Below are positions 53,410 through 62,900 of a stretch of 64,000 nt of DNA, one piece after another. The stretch is taken from contig NZ_VFNP01000001.1 in NCBI RefSeq assembly GCF_006715635.1, positions 2,976,001 through 3,040,000 on the forward strand. The letters are read 5' to 3'. Made by a program: the position numbers and the translations under genes. Source of the stretch: Streptomyces sp. SLBN-118 (lineage in GTDB: Bacteria > Actinomycetota > Actinomycetes > Streptomycetales > Streptomycetaceae). Numbering within the stretch: position 1 is the first letter of the stretch; each line of letters starts with the position of its first letter. The notes under the pieces were generated by a model. That model was not told the origin of the DNA. It searched no databases and saw nothing but the letters and a program-made list of their open reading frames with translations.

Positions 53410-53820
53410 TCAGCTTCCGATCACACCTGCGACCATTCCTCGCGAACCGTCATGCATGCCGCGCATCTCGCACCACACGGTCTTTCTGTTTGGGCCCTGC
53501 TCCACACCCCACCGCAGAGTCAGGGCGTCGAGCAGGGCGAGGCCGCGGCCCGTCTCGTCATCGTCTGCGGCCTTGCACAGGACGGGCAGGGCCCGGGGAT
53601 CGGGGTCGGTGACTTCCAGTCGCGTACGACCCTGCTCACAGACCACACGGACCCTCACGGGGACGCCCTCCCCGAGATGGCGGACCACGTTCGTGATGAG
53701 CTCGCTGGCGCACAGCTGGAGGTCGTCGCAGGGCCCGCCCATGTACGCGCGCAGCGCCCGGCGGACCTCGGACACCTCCTTCGGCGTGGCGAGCAGTTCC
53801 AGGGTGAGCGGTGGACGCAT
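53410..53820 (-). CDS. HATPase-domain protein (RsbW/SpoIIAB-like regulator)
   Basis: A 136-residue single ATPase domain of the anti-sigma/serine kinase type: LCASELITNVVRHLGEG (N box), RLEVTDPDPRALP (G1-like) and DETGRGLALLDAL (G2). Such small ATPases are numerous in Streptomyces and regulate sigma factors or act with DUF397/HTH partners. It overlaps the preceding 67-residue gene by one base (TGATG), so the two are coupled. The partner protein is unknown. Confidence 0.82.
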   Translation of the reverse strand: MRPPLTLELLATPKEVSEVRRALRAYMGGPCDDLQLCASELITNVVRHLGEGVPVRVRVVCEQGRTRLEVTDPDPRALPVLCKAADDDETGRGLALLDALTLRWGVEQGPNRKTVWCEMRGMHDGSRGMVAGVIGS

Positions 53821-54023
53821 CACGCAACTCCCTTGCGCAGGGCGTCGACCAAGGCGCGGGCGGTGGCCAGGTTGCAGTTGCCCAGCGCGATGAGGGGCGG
53901 GGTGCGGTAGCGGGCGGCGAAGGTCGGAAGATCGATGCCGAGGGAGGGCAGCGTGATGCCGTGGGCTGCGAGGGCCGCCCGCAGCTCCTCGGAGCAGTCC
54001 TGTACGTCGGGGTGGTCGTGCAT
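53820..54023 (-). CDS. Small conserved hypothetical protein
   Basis: A 67-residue acidic-to-neutral protein (EELRAALAAHGITLPSLGID ... LIALGNCNLATARALVDALR) with no membrane segment. The pattern is one frequently found next to HTH/DUF397 and ATPase genes in Streptomyces. Its stop overlaps the ATPase start. It is divergent from the HTH gene, with a 195-bp promoter region (54024-54218) between. Function unknown. Confidence 0.7.
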   Translation of the reverse strand: MHDHPDVQDCSEELRAALAAHGITLPSLGIDLPTFAARYRTPPLIALGNCNLATARALVDALRKGVA

Positions 54024-54218
54024 GGGGGTCACACCTTCCAGTGCGCTCTGTGACGAACTGCTCACACCCTGACGTGGCGCCCCGTACCGTGAAAGAGGTT
54101 CGGGCTCCCGGCCCTGAACTGCACGTATGCGGCATGAAGTTGGTACGACGCGGGAATTGCGGGGACTCGGGCGGACACGCCGGGAAACGGGCGGTAACGG
54201 CACCAAGGGCGGTGAACG

Positions 54219-55073
54219 ATGGGACAGCGCAAGGACATCGACGGGTCGGCAAGCGTCCCCACCTTCTACGGCAAGGAGTTGCGCTGGAAACGTGAGGAGG
54301 CCGGACTCACTCTCCAGGAACTGGTCGAAGGCAGCTTCTACGGCCCCAGCCACCTCAGCGAGATCGAACGCGGCGCGCGCCGCATGCCGGCGGAACTGGC
54401 CGAGCACGTGGACAAGGTGCTGGGGACGGACGGCTTCTTCAAGCGGCGCTGCGAGGACGTGCGGAAGGCGAAGAGGCGAGGTCACGCGAGCTACTTCGAG
54501 CGCGTACTGGAGGCGGAGAAGCACGCGAAGTCCATCGAGGAGTGGTGTCCGACCCTGATTCCGGGGCTGTTGCAGACGGACGCGTACGCGCGGGCACTGG
54601 TCCGGGCAGCGATGCCCCTCGCGCTGGACGAAGAGGTGGAGGAGAAGGTCAGCGCGCGGATGGCACGAGCCCACCTTTTCGAGGACAACCACAAGACGCC
54701 CGTGTACTGGGCGATCCTGCCCGAAGTGTTGCTGCGGCAGCCGATCCTGCCTCCGAAGGAGTCGGCCGAACAACTCGAGCGCATAGCGGCGTTGGCGCGG
54801 CGGCGACGGATCGTTCCACAGATTCTTCCGTGGAACTGCGGGGCACACCCGCTGATGATGGGCGCAGCCACAATTATGGCTTTCCCCGACGCCCCGCCGC
54901 TGGTCTACTTGGAGTCGCAGCACAGCGGGGACACCGTCGACGATCCGGCCCTCGTTGAGGAGTACCGCAGATCGTACGATCTGCTCAGGGCCGCCGCGCT
55001 GCCTCCGGAGGCGTCCCTCGCCCTGATCGACCAAGCGGCTGAGGATGACCGATATGGCAAGCATCGCGACTGA
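54219..55073 (+). CDS. XRE-family HTH protein with DUF5753 domain
   Basis: A 284-residue regulator. The N-terminal HTH (ELRWKREEAGLTLQELVEG, YGPSHLSEIERGARRMPAEL) is followed by a DUF5753 domain (AKSIEEWCPTLIPGLLQTD, then a long helical region with AATIMAFPDAPPLVYLE). This is a large Streptomyces family, each member usually paired with a DUF397 protein, as here, where the next gene overlaps its end. Such pairs influence development and antibiotic production in some cases, including toxin-antitoxin-like behaviour. Confidence 0.9.
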   Translation: MGQRKDIDGSASVPTFYGKELRWKREEAGLTLQELVEGSFYGPSHLSEIERGARRMPAELAEHVDKVLGTDGFFKRRCEDVRKAKRRGHASYFERVLEAEKHAKSIEEWCPTLIPGLLQTDAYARALVRAAMPLALDEEVEEKVSARMARAHLFEDNHKTPVYWAILPEVLLRQPILPPKESAEQLERIAALARRRRIVPQILPWNCGAHPLMMGAATIMAFPDAPPLVYLESQHSGDTVDDPALVEEYRRSYDLLRAAALPPEASLALIDQAAEDDRYGKHRD

Positions 55074-55353
55074 CTTGAGCACCGCCGTCTGGCGCAAGAG
55101 CAGTTACAGCAACGGCACCGGCGGCAACTGTGTCGAGGTCGCCGAGGCGTTCCCAGGCGCGGCCAGCTGGCGCAAGAGCACCTACAGCAACGGCGACGGC
55201 GGCGACTGCGTCGAGGTCTGCGACGCCCACACGGGCATCGTCCCCGTCCGCGACTCCAAGCGCCCCCACGGCCCGATCCTCACCCTCACGGCCCCCGCCT
55301 GGACGTCCTTCGTCACGTCCCTCAAGGAGGTCCGGGCGTCGTCGACTCCATGA
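55045..55353 (+). CDS. DUF397 protein with two tandem domain copies
   Basis: A 102-residue protein with the DUF397 signature twice: WRKSSYSNGTGGNCVEVAEA (residues about 16-35) and WRKSTYSNGDGGDCVEVCDA (about 42-61), followed by a single C-terminal part VPVRDSKRPHGPILTLT. Usual DUF397 proteins have one copy of about 60 residues. The ATG at 55045 overlaps the HTH gene by 29 bases; an ATG at 55054 is also possible. It is probably the partner of the HTH protein. Confidence 0.88.
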   Translation: MTDMASIATDLSTAVWRKSSYSNGTGGNCVEVAEAFPGAASWRKSTYSNGDGGDCVEVCDAHTGIVPVRDSKRPHGPILTLTAPAWTSFVTSLKEVRASSTP

Positions 55354-55511
55354 GCCCGGCGGCTCGTCAACCGAAGCAGCGCCTTCCCCTGCCTCAGCTC
55401 GACAGCCAGGACCGAGGCTTCGCATCCGACGAGCTCTCGCACGCCTGTGACCAGTGCAGACTGCACCTCGTCCGTCATGACATTCACCCCGGTTCAGACG
55501 AGCCCGTCGGC

Positions 55512-56048
55512 TCAGAAGGCCCGGTAATAGGGCGTCTCAATCGTCGCCGCGACACCGAAGGGGGAGAACTCCGATTCCGTGAGCACACGGTAGACAAATT
55601 CCGAGGCGGTCATGTCGAGACGCTGGAAAGGCTCCAGCGGGTCCACTCGCGCCACCACGGGCCACGTCGACGAATCCACCGAGGTGTCGACCAGCCAGTA
55701 GTACTCCTCCTCGATGAGTGAATACCCCCACTGGACAAGGCCCTTGCCGTCGCTCTCGTCGCTCGCCCCGAGGATCCCGAACGGTTCGAACATCCGCCGA
55801 TTGTCGGGGTTTCCCCGCACGGACCTGAGCAAGGACTCGTGATTGGCGAGCACCGACTCCGTATCCCCTTGCGCCTCCAGCACCAGAACGTGGTCGCTGA
55901 AGGCGCCCCACTCCGGGAAGCGCCGACGCAGTTCCTTGAAATCAGCCGGCAGAGGGGTGCCGAGCACCCTTTCGGTGCTGGACCAGTCGAGTTTGCCGGG
56001 TTCCGTGCTCCAACACGTCGCCGCCACCAGGCGATCAACCCACTCCAT
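55512..56048 (-). CDS. SMI1/KNR4 (SUKH)-family protein, possible immunity protein
   Basis: A 178-residue protein with the SUKH pattern LGTPLPADFKELRRRFPEWG near residue 30 and a second conserved region DGKGLVQWGYSLIEEEYYWL. Many such proteins are immunity factors of polymorphic toxins. GGAGG precedes the ATG at 56048. It lies downstream of, and in the same direction as, the Rhs toxin and its nearest immunity candidate, so it may be an accessory or orphan immunity gene. Whether it protects against this toxin is unknown. Confidence 0.78.
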   Translation of the reverse strand: MEWVDRLVAATCWSTEPGKLDWSSTERVLGTPLPADFKELRRRFPEWGAFSDHVLVLEAQGDTESVLANHESLLRSVRGNPDNRRMFEPFGILGASDESDGKGLVQWGYSLIEEEYYWLVDTSVDSSTWPVVARVDPLEPFQRLDMTASEFVYRVLTESEFSPFGVAATIETPYYRAF

Positions 56049-56387
56049 GTGCACCCCTCCACGCGCTCAGGCCACTGATTCCAATGGGACGAACTCCGGC
56101 TCTATCTGTCCGCGGGACACACCCAGACAGGGCCGTTCGTTTGACAGACCCCCATGGCAGATCCCAATTCAGGGGTTCCCAGCCTTAAGACACGCCCCTT
56201 AAAACCACGATCGCCGCTGTCAGGCCCAGGAGCCCCACGCCCCATCCGGACCGGCGCTGCTCAGCGCCGAGCTGCTCTCAGGAGATCATATGGATTCCGA
56301 ATGAATGAAGGTCATCCTCAAGTTCGTTCACGAATCCCCGAGTCAGAAAGGCGCTCGCCGGAGCTTTCTGCCTTGAGACTCCGCATG
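56049..56387 (-). other. Gap with a possible gene remnant
   Basis: The 339-bp interval holds no full gene. On the minus strand a short frame ends at 56278 with FVNELEDDLHSFGIHMIS, which reads like the C-terminus of a protein but has no start or domain; it may be a remnant of a displaced toxin or immunity cassette. Base composition is lower in GC than the core genes to the left. Confidence 0.4.
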
Positions 56388-56858
56388 TCAGATCAATTCG
56401 GCCCGGAGGCCCGTCAGCTTTCGGTAAGTTGGGTTGTTCGCGAACAGCGAATACCGCTCCACGATGAATTCAAGTCCCTCATCGACGAAACGGGAAACGG
56501 CCGCCAGAAATTCGCTCACCTCGCAGTTGCCCACCTGGGAGTCCCAAGAATTGGTGACAACCAATTCGATCGAACCGGGAGCGGTCGGCGTGAATCCGAG
56601 CACTCGGTCATTTTCGGTGAAGCTGATCCTGCCGGATTCGCCCTGGCGGATTTCGCGAGCTGAGAGCAGCAGGCAGAACATGAAGTCGACCAAGGGGATC
56701 CCTCGGAACACTTCGGGATCCCTGCCCTGGACGGCGAAGTTGATGTCCGTCTCGAAATAGCCGTAACGCAGGTTCATCTCGCTGGTGGTCCCCACCTTGG
56801 CAACCTGCCCCTCGGACAGCTCCCGCATGGAACCCCGGTCGAACTCAACCAGAAACAT
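56388..56858 (-). CDS. Probable immunity protein of the Rhs toxin
   Basis: A 156-residue soluble protein I do not recognise as a family. It begins MFLVEFDRGSMRELSEGQVA, has an ISFTENDRVLGFTPTAPGSI segment and ends RYSLFANNPTYRKLTGLR. It is encoded 81 bases downstream of the Rhs toxin stop, same strand, the standard place for an immunity gene. GC content is visibly below the window average, as usual for cassette genes. GGAG precedes the ATG at 56858; a TTG at 56876 is an alternative. Assignment rests on position. Confidence 0.65.
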   Translation of the reverse strand: MFLVEFDRGSMRELSEGQVAKVGTTSEMNLRYGYFETDINFAVQGRDPEVFRGIPLVDFMFCLLLSAREIRQGESGRISFTENDRVLGFTPTAPGSIELVVTNSWDSQVGNCEVSEFLAAVSRFVDEGLEFIVERYSLFANNPTYRKLTGLRAELI

Positions 56859-56884
56859 TTCTCTCCAATTGGTCAAAGAAATCG

Positions 56885-56928
56885 CCGCCCACGCCGGACG
56901 GAAAATATATTCCGTCCGGCGTGGGCGG
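56885..56928 (-). terminator. Perfect 19-bp hairpin between toxin and immunity genes
   Basis: CCGCCCACGCCGGACGGAA pairs without mismatch with its complement 56910-56928 over a six-base loop. On the minus strand the loop reads TATATT, a perfect -10-type hexamer, and the stem is followed by ATTTCTTT. It begins 11 bases after the toxin stop and ends 26 bases before the immunity ATG. Confidence 0.8.
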
Positions 56929-56939
56929 ACGCTACGCTA

Positions 56940-59900
56940 TCACGGAATCGGGTGAGCAGTCCTCAGGCTTCCATCAGGGTTAAGAATAACCCTGATTCCG
57001 TAGGCCCTGTTGGTCCCCAGACCCTGACTCTGCTTGTTGCTGAGAATTCCTACGCCGTCGACTCCGGCATTCACCCGGCCCTCATAGACGTATCCGTCCC
57101 TGCCATCCGTATTGTTCTTCGCCGGGTTATTCTTGACGACGTCCTGAATCCACTGCTTGATCTTCCTTTCCTTGCCGATGAATGCACCCTTTTCTTCTGC
57201 GTCGTATTCCTTACCGCCAATGCGGTGGCGGTCCATGGTGTGCTGCCATCCGTCGTATTCTTCGGTCTTCCAGGTGACATCGGGATTCTGCGCCCCGGGG
57301 TCCTTCGCCGAGCCGGAACTCGACCCCTCCTCGGTGCTGCGCAGGTTCCCGAGGTCCTTGCCCAAGTCACCCGCGCTGTTCGCGAAGGCCATGGCCGACT
57401 CGGCCATCAGGCCGAAGCCCGCGACCGCCGTGGCACCGCCGAGCACGCATCCGAGGCCGAGGGTCTCGATGCCCAGCGCGATGCACTCGGCACCGCCCAG
57501 GATCATCGCGGCCCCGCCACCGATCATGCCGCCGGCTCCGAGCAGCATCGACCCGAGGTCACCGCCGATGTCACCGATGGTGTCCGCGTTCTCCGACAGC
57601 CAGTCGCCCGTGGCGTCCGCCGCGTCGGAGCACCAGTCGCACCAGCCGTGCCCGTCGAGCTCAATCCGACTGATGGGGTTGCCGCCTGCGAAGGCGTACC
57701 GGTTGCCGGTGAGCGCGTCACTGCTGAGGTTCATGTCGGCGAGGGCGCCGTTGTACATGTCCCTGGTGGTGAAGCGGTTGAGTCCCGGGTCGTAGTCCCG
57801 GAAGCCCATGTCGTACGTGCCGGAGTTGGCGTCCCAGCGCTTGGCGTTGAAGCGGTAGGGGTTGTACGCCTCCTTTGTCGGGTCAGCGGGGTCGGGCTTG
57901 TCGACACCCGTGAACTCGGAGTCGTCGTCGCTGCCGTAGGCGGTGTAGCCGTATGTGGCCTTGGTGTCACCGTCCTTGGTGGTCACCGTGTCGACATCAC
58001 TGTGGCTGTCGTAGCCGTAGTAGCCGTCCTCCTCCGTCCCGTCACTCTTGTGCGTGATCTGGGAGAGACGCTGACCCCACGGGCTGTACTGGTACGACTT
58101 GGTCAGCTGGCCTGCGACCTCCTCGGCCAGCACCTCATTGCCCAACCCCAGGTAGGTGTAGTCGGTGGTCTTGCCACCAACGGTCATCGACTGGGTGCGG
58201 TCCAACGGGTCGAAGGTGTACTTCGTTGTGCTGTTGAGGGCGGTGTGCTCCACGACGTGGTCGAAGCCGTCGTAGACATTGCGCTCGACCACCGAGGTCC
58301 CGGAGGTGGCCGTGTCCAGCCGCCCGAACGGGTCGTAGTTGTAACTGATGGAAGCGCCCGATATGGACGCGCTCTGCAGACGGTTGCGGTCGTAGGTGAA
58401 CGCCGTCGGCGTGCCCCTGACCGTCTGGCTGATGACGTTGGCGTTGTCGTCGTGGACGTACGTTTCCGTGCCAGCGCCGTTGCCCGTCTTGACCGCCTGG
58501 GAGATCCGGTCGACCGGGTCGTAGGTGTAGTCCGTCGTGGAATCGAGGTACGCCGCGTGGTTGTCGGCGTTCATCTTCTTCGCGACGTCCTGCGCCTTGT
58601 TGCCGTTGGCGTCATAGGCGTAGGTGTGCGACGCGACGAGCGTGCCGGTTGCCTTCTTCTCGGTGGTGCTCTTCAGCGCACCGTCGAGGAAGTAGGTGTA
58701 GTCGACCGTGTTGCCGTTGCCCTTGGTCTCCTTGAGCTTCTGGCTGCGGTCGGTATAGGTGAAGCTGGTGACCTTGGGCGAGGCGTCGGTGGCCGACTTG
58801 CCGACCGAGACGGACTTTGTCAACTCCCTGATGTCGTAGGTGTACTTGGAGTACTGATCAGGGTGGGTGACGGTGTCCGGCTGGCTGTTGGCATCGTAGG
58901 TGTAGGAAGTGGTCTCCTTGTCCTGACCCGCCAGTGCCTCGGTGACCTTGGCGACCTCGTTGAGACCGGTGTAGGCGACCGTGTAGGCGTCGATCTTGGC
59001 TCCGGCCGACGTGTCGCCGATCGAGGTCAAGTTGCCGTTGGCGTCGTAGACGTAGGAGAAGTTGTGCTTCTCCGTATCGCTGTCGCCGGAGTTGTCCCGG
59101 ACCAGCTTCACACCGTCGGCGACTACCGCACCCCCGCTGTTCTGGAACAGTTGGAGCTTGGCCGCATTGCCCTGCTTGAGGCTGTACGAACCGAGCGAGA
59201 TCCAGTTACCCGTATTGGCGTTCTGGTCGAGCGTCTTGTCGGTCGTCGCCCCGACGGAGTCGGTGACGGTGTACTTTGCCGCCGTGGCCGCGCCCGTCAC
59301 CTGCGGGAACTTCACATACGCGGTGTAGGTGCCGTCCTTGGGGATGTTCAGGGTCCATGTGAATGCATCGGTGCCGGTGCCGGCGGCGTGGACCTGGTGG
59401 TCGTAGCCCTGTTGCCCGGTGACGCTTCCCTTGGTCCAGGTGCCCGTGGCGGACGTGTTCTGGCTATCCGAGTTGTCGACCAGCGCGACCGCGCTGCCGA
59501 CCGGAACCCCATCGTCCGACTTGGACTTCAGCTTTCCGTCCGGGAAGTATGTCCAGCTCATGGTGCGGCTGGACGAGCCACCCGCCGACGTGAGCGTCCG
59601 AGCGGTCTGCTTGCCCAGCGCGTCGTAATCGTATGCCGTGACAATGTCCCACGGGTCCGTCGACGACTTGGTCCAGCCGTTGTCGAAGTACGAGTACGTG
59701 GTGTCGTTGCGGACCGTCTGGCCCTCCGACGGCGGCAGCGAGGACTTGGCGACGCGGCCGACCGCGTCGTACATGGTCTCGCTGTAGACCCGCTTGTTGT
59801 AGCGGGCGTCCGCCGGGTCGTACGGCAGGTACTCCTTCGACGGACGGTTCAGCGCGTCGTACGTCGTCTCCGAGGTGAAGTCGTCGGCCGCGGCCGTGTT

Positions 59901-62900
59901 CACTCCTCGAGGAGTGATGACCTTGGTCGTGTTGCCGACCTGGTCGTACTCGTACTTCTTCGTCCGGTACGTGATGGTCGAGGTTCCGTCGTGCGGGACC
60001 CTGGACTCGATCTTCTTGCCACGCTCGTCATAGGTGTGGAACGTGGTGTTGTTCTCCGGGTCCGTGGTGGAGACGACCAGAGAGTCCTTGTCGTAGGACT
60101 TCTTGGTGGTCTTGCCCGCGGCGTCGGTGACGACTGTCGGCCGGTGGTTCAGGTCGTAGTCGGTTTTGGTGGTGAAGTCGTTCGGGTCGGCGCTCGCGTT
60201 CTTCTTCGGGTCGGCGACCGTCGTGACATTGCCCACGTTGTCGTAGGCGTACGAGAGCGTGTCACCGGCGGCGTCGACGACCGACGTCAGCTGGTAGATC
60301 TCGTCGTAGTAGTTGCTGGTCTTGAAGTCGTTGGCGTTCGCTGTGGTCAGTGTGCCCTTCGGCTCCGTTGTGGACTTGACGTTGCCGACCTTGTCGTACG
60401 TGTAGAGCGTCTTCCGCTCCTCGGACGACGTGGTGTCCTTCGGGTCGATCGTGGCCGTGACCCGGTCGGCCGCGTCGTACTCCGCCGTGTACACGGCGCT
60501 GTTGGTCGCACTGGACTGGGTGACATTGTCATTGGCGTCGTAGACCGGGGCCGGGGTGGTGATGAGCACGCCGGCGTTCTGGTCCTTGGGCACCGTCTTG
60601 ACCAACGGACGTCCGAACGTGTCGTACGTCTGCGTGGTCTTCTTGCTCAGCGCGTCGGTGACCTGAGTGACCTGTCCGCGCTCGTCATAGACGTACGCGG
60701 TTGCCTTGTTCAGCGCATCGGTGATCGTCGAGGGGTAGCCGGTGGGACCGAAGTTGCTGTTGGTCGTCGGATTGCCGTTGGCGTCGGTCGCCTTGGTCAG
60801 CTCACCGTAAGCGTCGTACTCATAAGCGGTGGTGTAGTCCCCGGCCGTCGGGGTTGCGACACCCTTGGGGTCGGTGACCGTCTTCAGGTTGCCGAAGCTG
60901 TCATATCCGAACTGCCAGGTACGGCCCTCGGGTGACGTCTTCTTGAAGAGGTCGGCGGAGTATCCGTCCAGACGGGTCTGGTACTCGTACTTCTGCGCGT
61001 TGGCCGGGTACGTGCCCGGGGCGCAGTCCGAGGACGGCGGGACGCCGGCCTTGTTGTTCTCCGCGTCGCGCTGCCAGAGCGGGTAGCCGGTCTTCTGGTC
61101 GTAGCAGTACGCGGTCTTGGCACCGTTGGCCTCTTCGAGGTAGGTGACGTTGTTGTCCGCGTCCCACGACAGCTTGGTCTTCTGGGACCTGGCATTGGTG
61201 ACCTGGACCGGGCGGGCGAAGTCGTCCGTCACGTAGGTCGACGCGTGGTTCTCGGCGTCGGTGACCGTGGTGTCGGTGAACTCAGCGTTGCCCGCGTCGG
61301 CGGCGTAGGCGAAGCCCGTGGTGCCCTGAAGGCGATCGGTGATCGTCTTCGTCCACCAGTGGTACTTCGGGTCGTCACCTGTCTGCGGAGCGTAGTACGC
61401 CATGTTGGTGGCGTTGCCGCGCGGGTCGGTGATCTTGACCAGCTTGACGTTCTTGTTCCCTTGCGTGGCGTCGTAGGTGAACTTGAACACCTTGGGCTGA
61501 GCGGAGCCGTCACCGTCGGTGAACTGCCCCAGCAGGCCCTTGTCCGTGTAGTAGAAGGAGATCTTCCGGCCCGAGATGTCCGTCATGGACTTCACGTGGT
61601 CGTAGATCTTCGAGTTGGTCAGGTTGGTGCCGGAGACTTTGGCGCCGGTGGCGTCGATGTAGTCGTAGGACGCGTCACCCTTGTTGAAGTAGGTCACGGT
61701 AAGCGACTGACGCCCGGCCGGGTCGGTGATGTACTTGAGGAACTTGGTCGGCTTGTTGTTGGACTTGCGTTCCTCATAGGTGAACGACTGGGTGTTGCCG
61801 TTCTGGTCGATGATCGACGTGAGGTAGCCGTCGCATCCGTACAGGAAGCGCGTCCCGTCCGGACGGGTCATGGTCCAGGCGTCCGGGACCGGGTCCTTCG
61901 AGGGCTTGCAGTCCAGACCCGCCTTGGCGGCCAGCTTGTAGTGCACACCGGCCGGCGCCTTCCACACCGAGTTGGCGCTGTCCCAGCGGAAGATGTGGGT
62001 GGTGCCGTCGCCGTCCGGGAGCTTGACCTCGGTCGGGTTCGGGTTCGGGTGGAAGTCCAGGGGCGCGCCCAGCCGGATCGGACCGGAGCCCTGACCGGAC
62101 CAGCCCGCACCCAGCACGGTGTCGCTCGTGTCCAGCGAGTTGTACGCGAACCTCGCGAAGGTGTTCACCCCTCGACCCGGGTTGTTGAACGCGTTGTACG
62201 ACCAGACGCTGTTGCCGGACGCCAGGTTGTTCATCATCGTCGAACCGGCGCCCGTGTTCTGGCCGGTGTACGTGTAGAACTTCTCCAGGCCGAGCGTGTT
62301 GGAGGTCGGGTCCTCCACCGCGACGTTCTGCTTCAGCGACGGAATGGCGCCCGTGCCGGCCGACAGCCAGCTGCCGTCCGAGATCTTGCGGACGTCCCAA
62401 CCCAGTACGTACTCGGTGCGCTTGGAGCCGTTGTCCGAGTTGATGGGGGTCTTGACCTGCGCCTGGATGGTCGCGGACTTGCCCGGCAGCAGCGCCGGGA
62501 TGGCCGTCGACAGCTGGTTGCCGCCGTTGGTCATGTCCGTGCCGTCGGGCAGCTTCCAGGTGTACGACAGCTGCCGCTCACCCGCGGCCCACGCGGTCGC
62601 GGTGGTGTTGGTGACCGTGAAGTCCACCGTGTACTGGGAGTTCGGGGTCATCCGGGCCGGCGTCTGCGGCGCGTAGTACGTGTCCTCGGTCGTCGAGTCG
62701 ACGTAGATGACCTGCATGTACGGGCGCAGCTGCGGGTCGGAGGCCTCCGACGACAGGAACAGAGTGCGCTCCTGCGGACCGGTGGTCGTCTCGTCCTTCA
62801 GCTTGACGGCCACGCCCTTGTTGTTGGCGGGCGTGGTCACCCAGGACTGCATCAGGCCGGTGGCGTCCCACCAGTGGCGGCCGACCTCGTCCGTGATCTG

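Noticed and set aside
55182..55487. Minus-strand frame opposite the DUF397 gene
   Set aside because: The plus-strand DUF397 signature is unmistakable; the opposite frame has no homology-like pattern.
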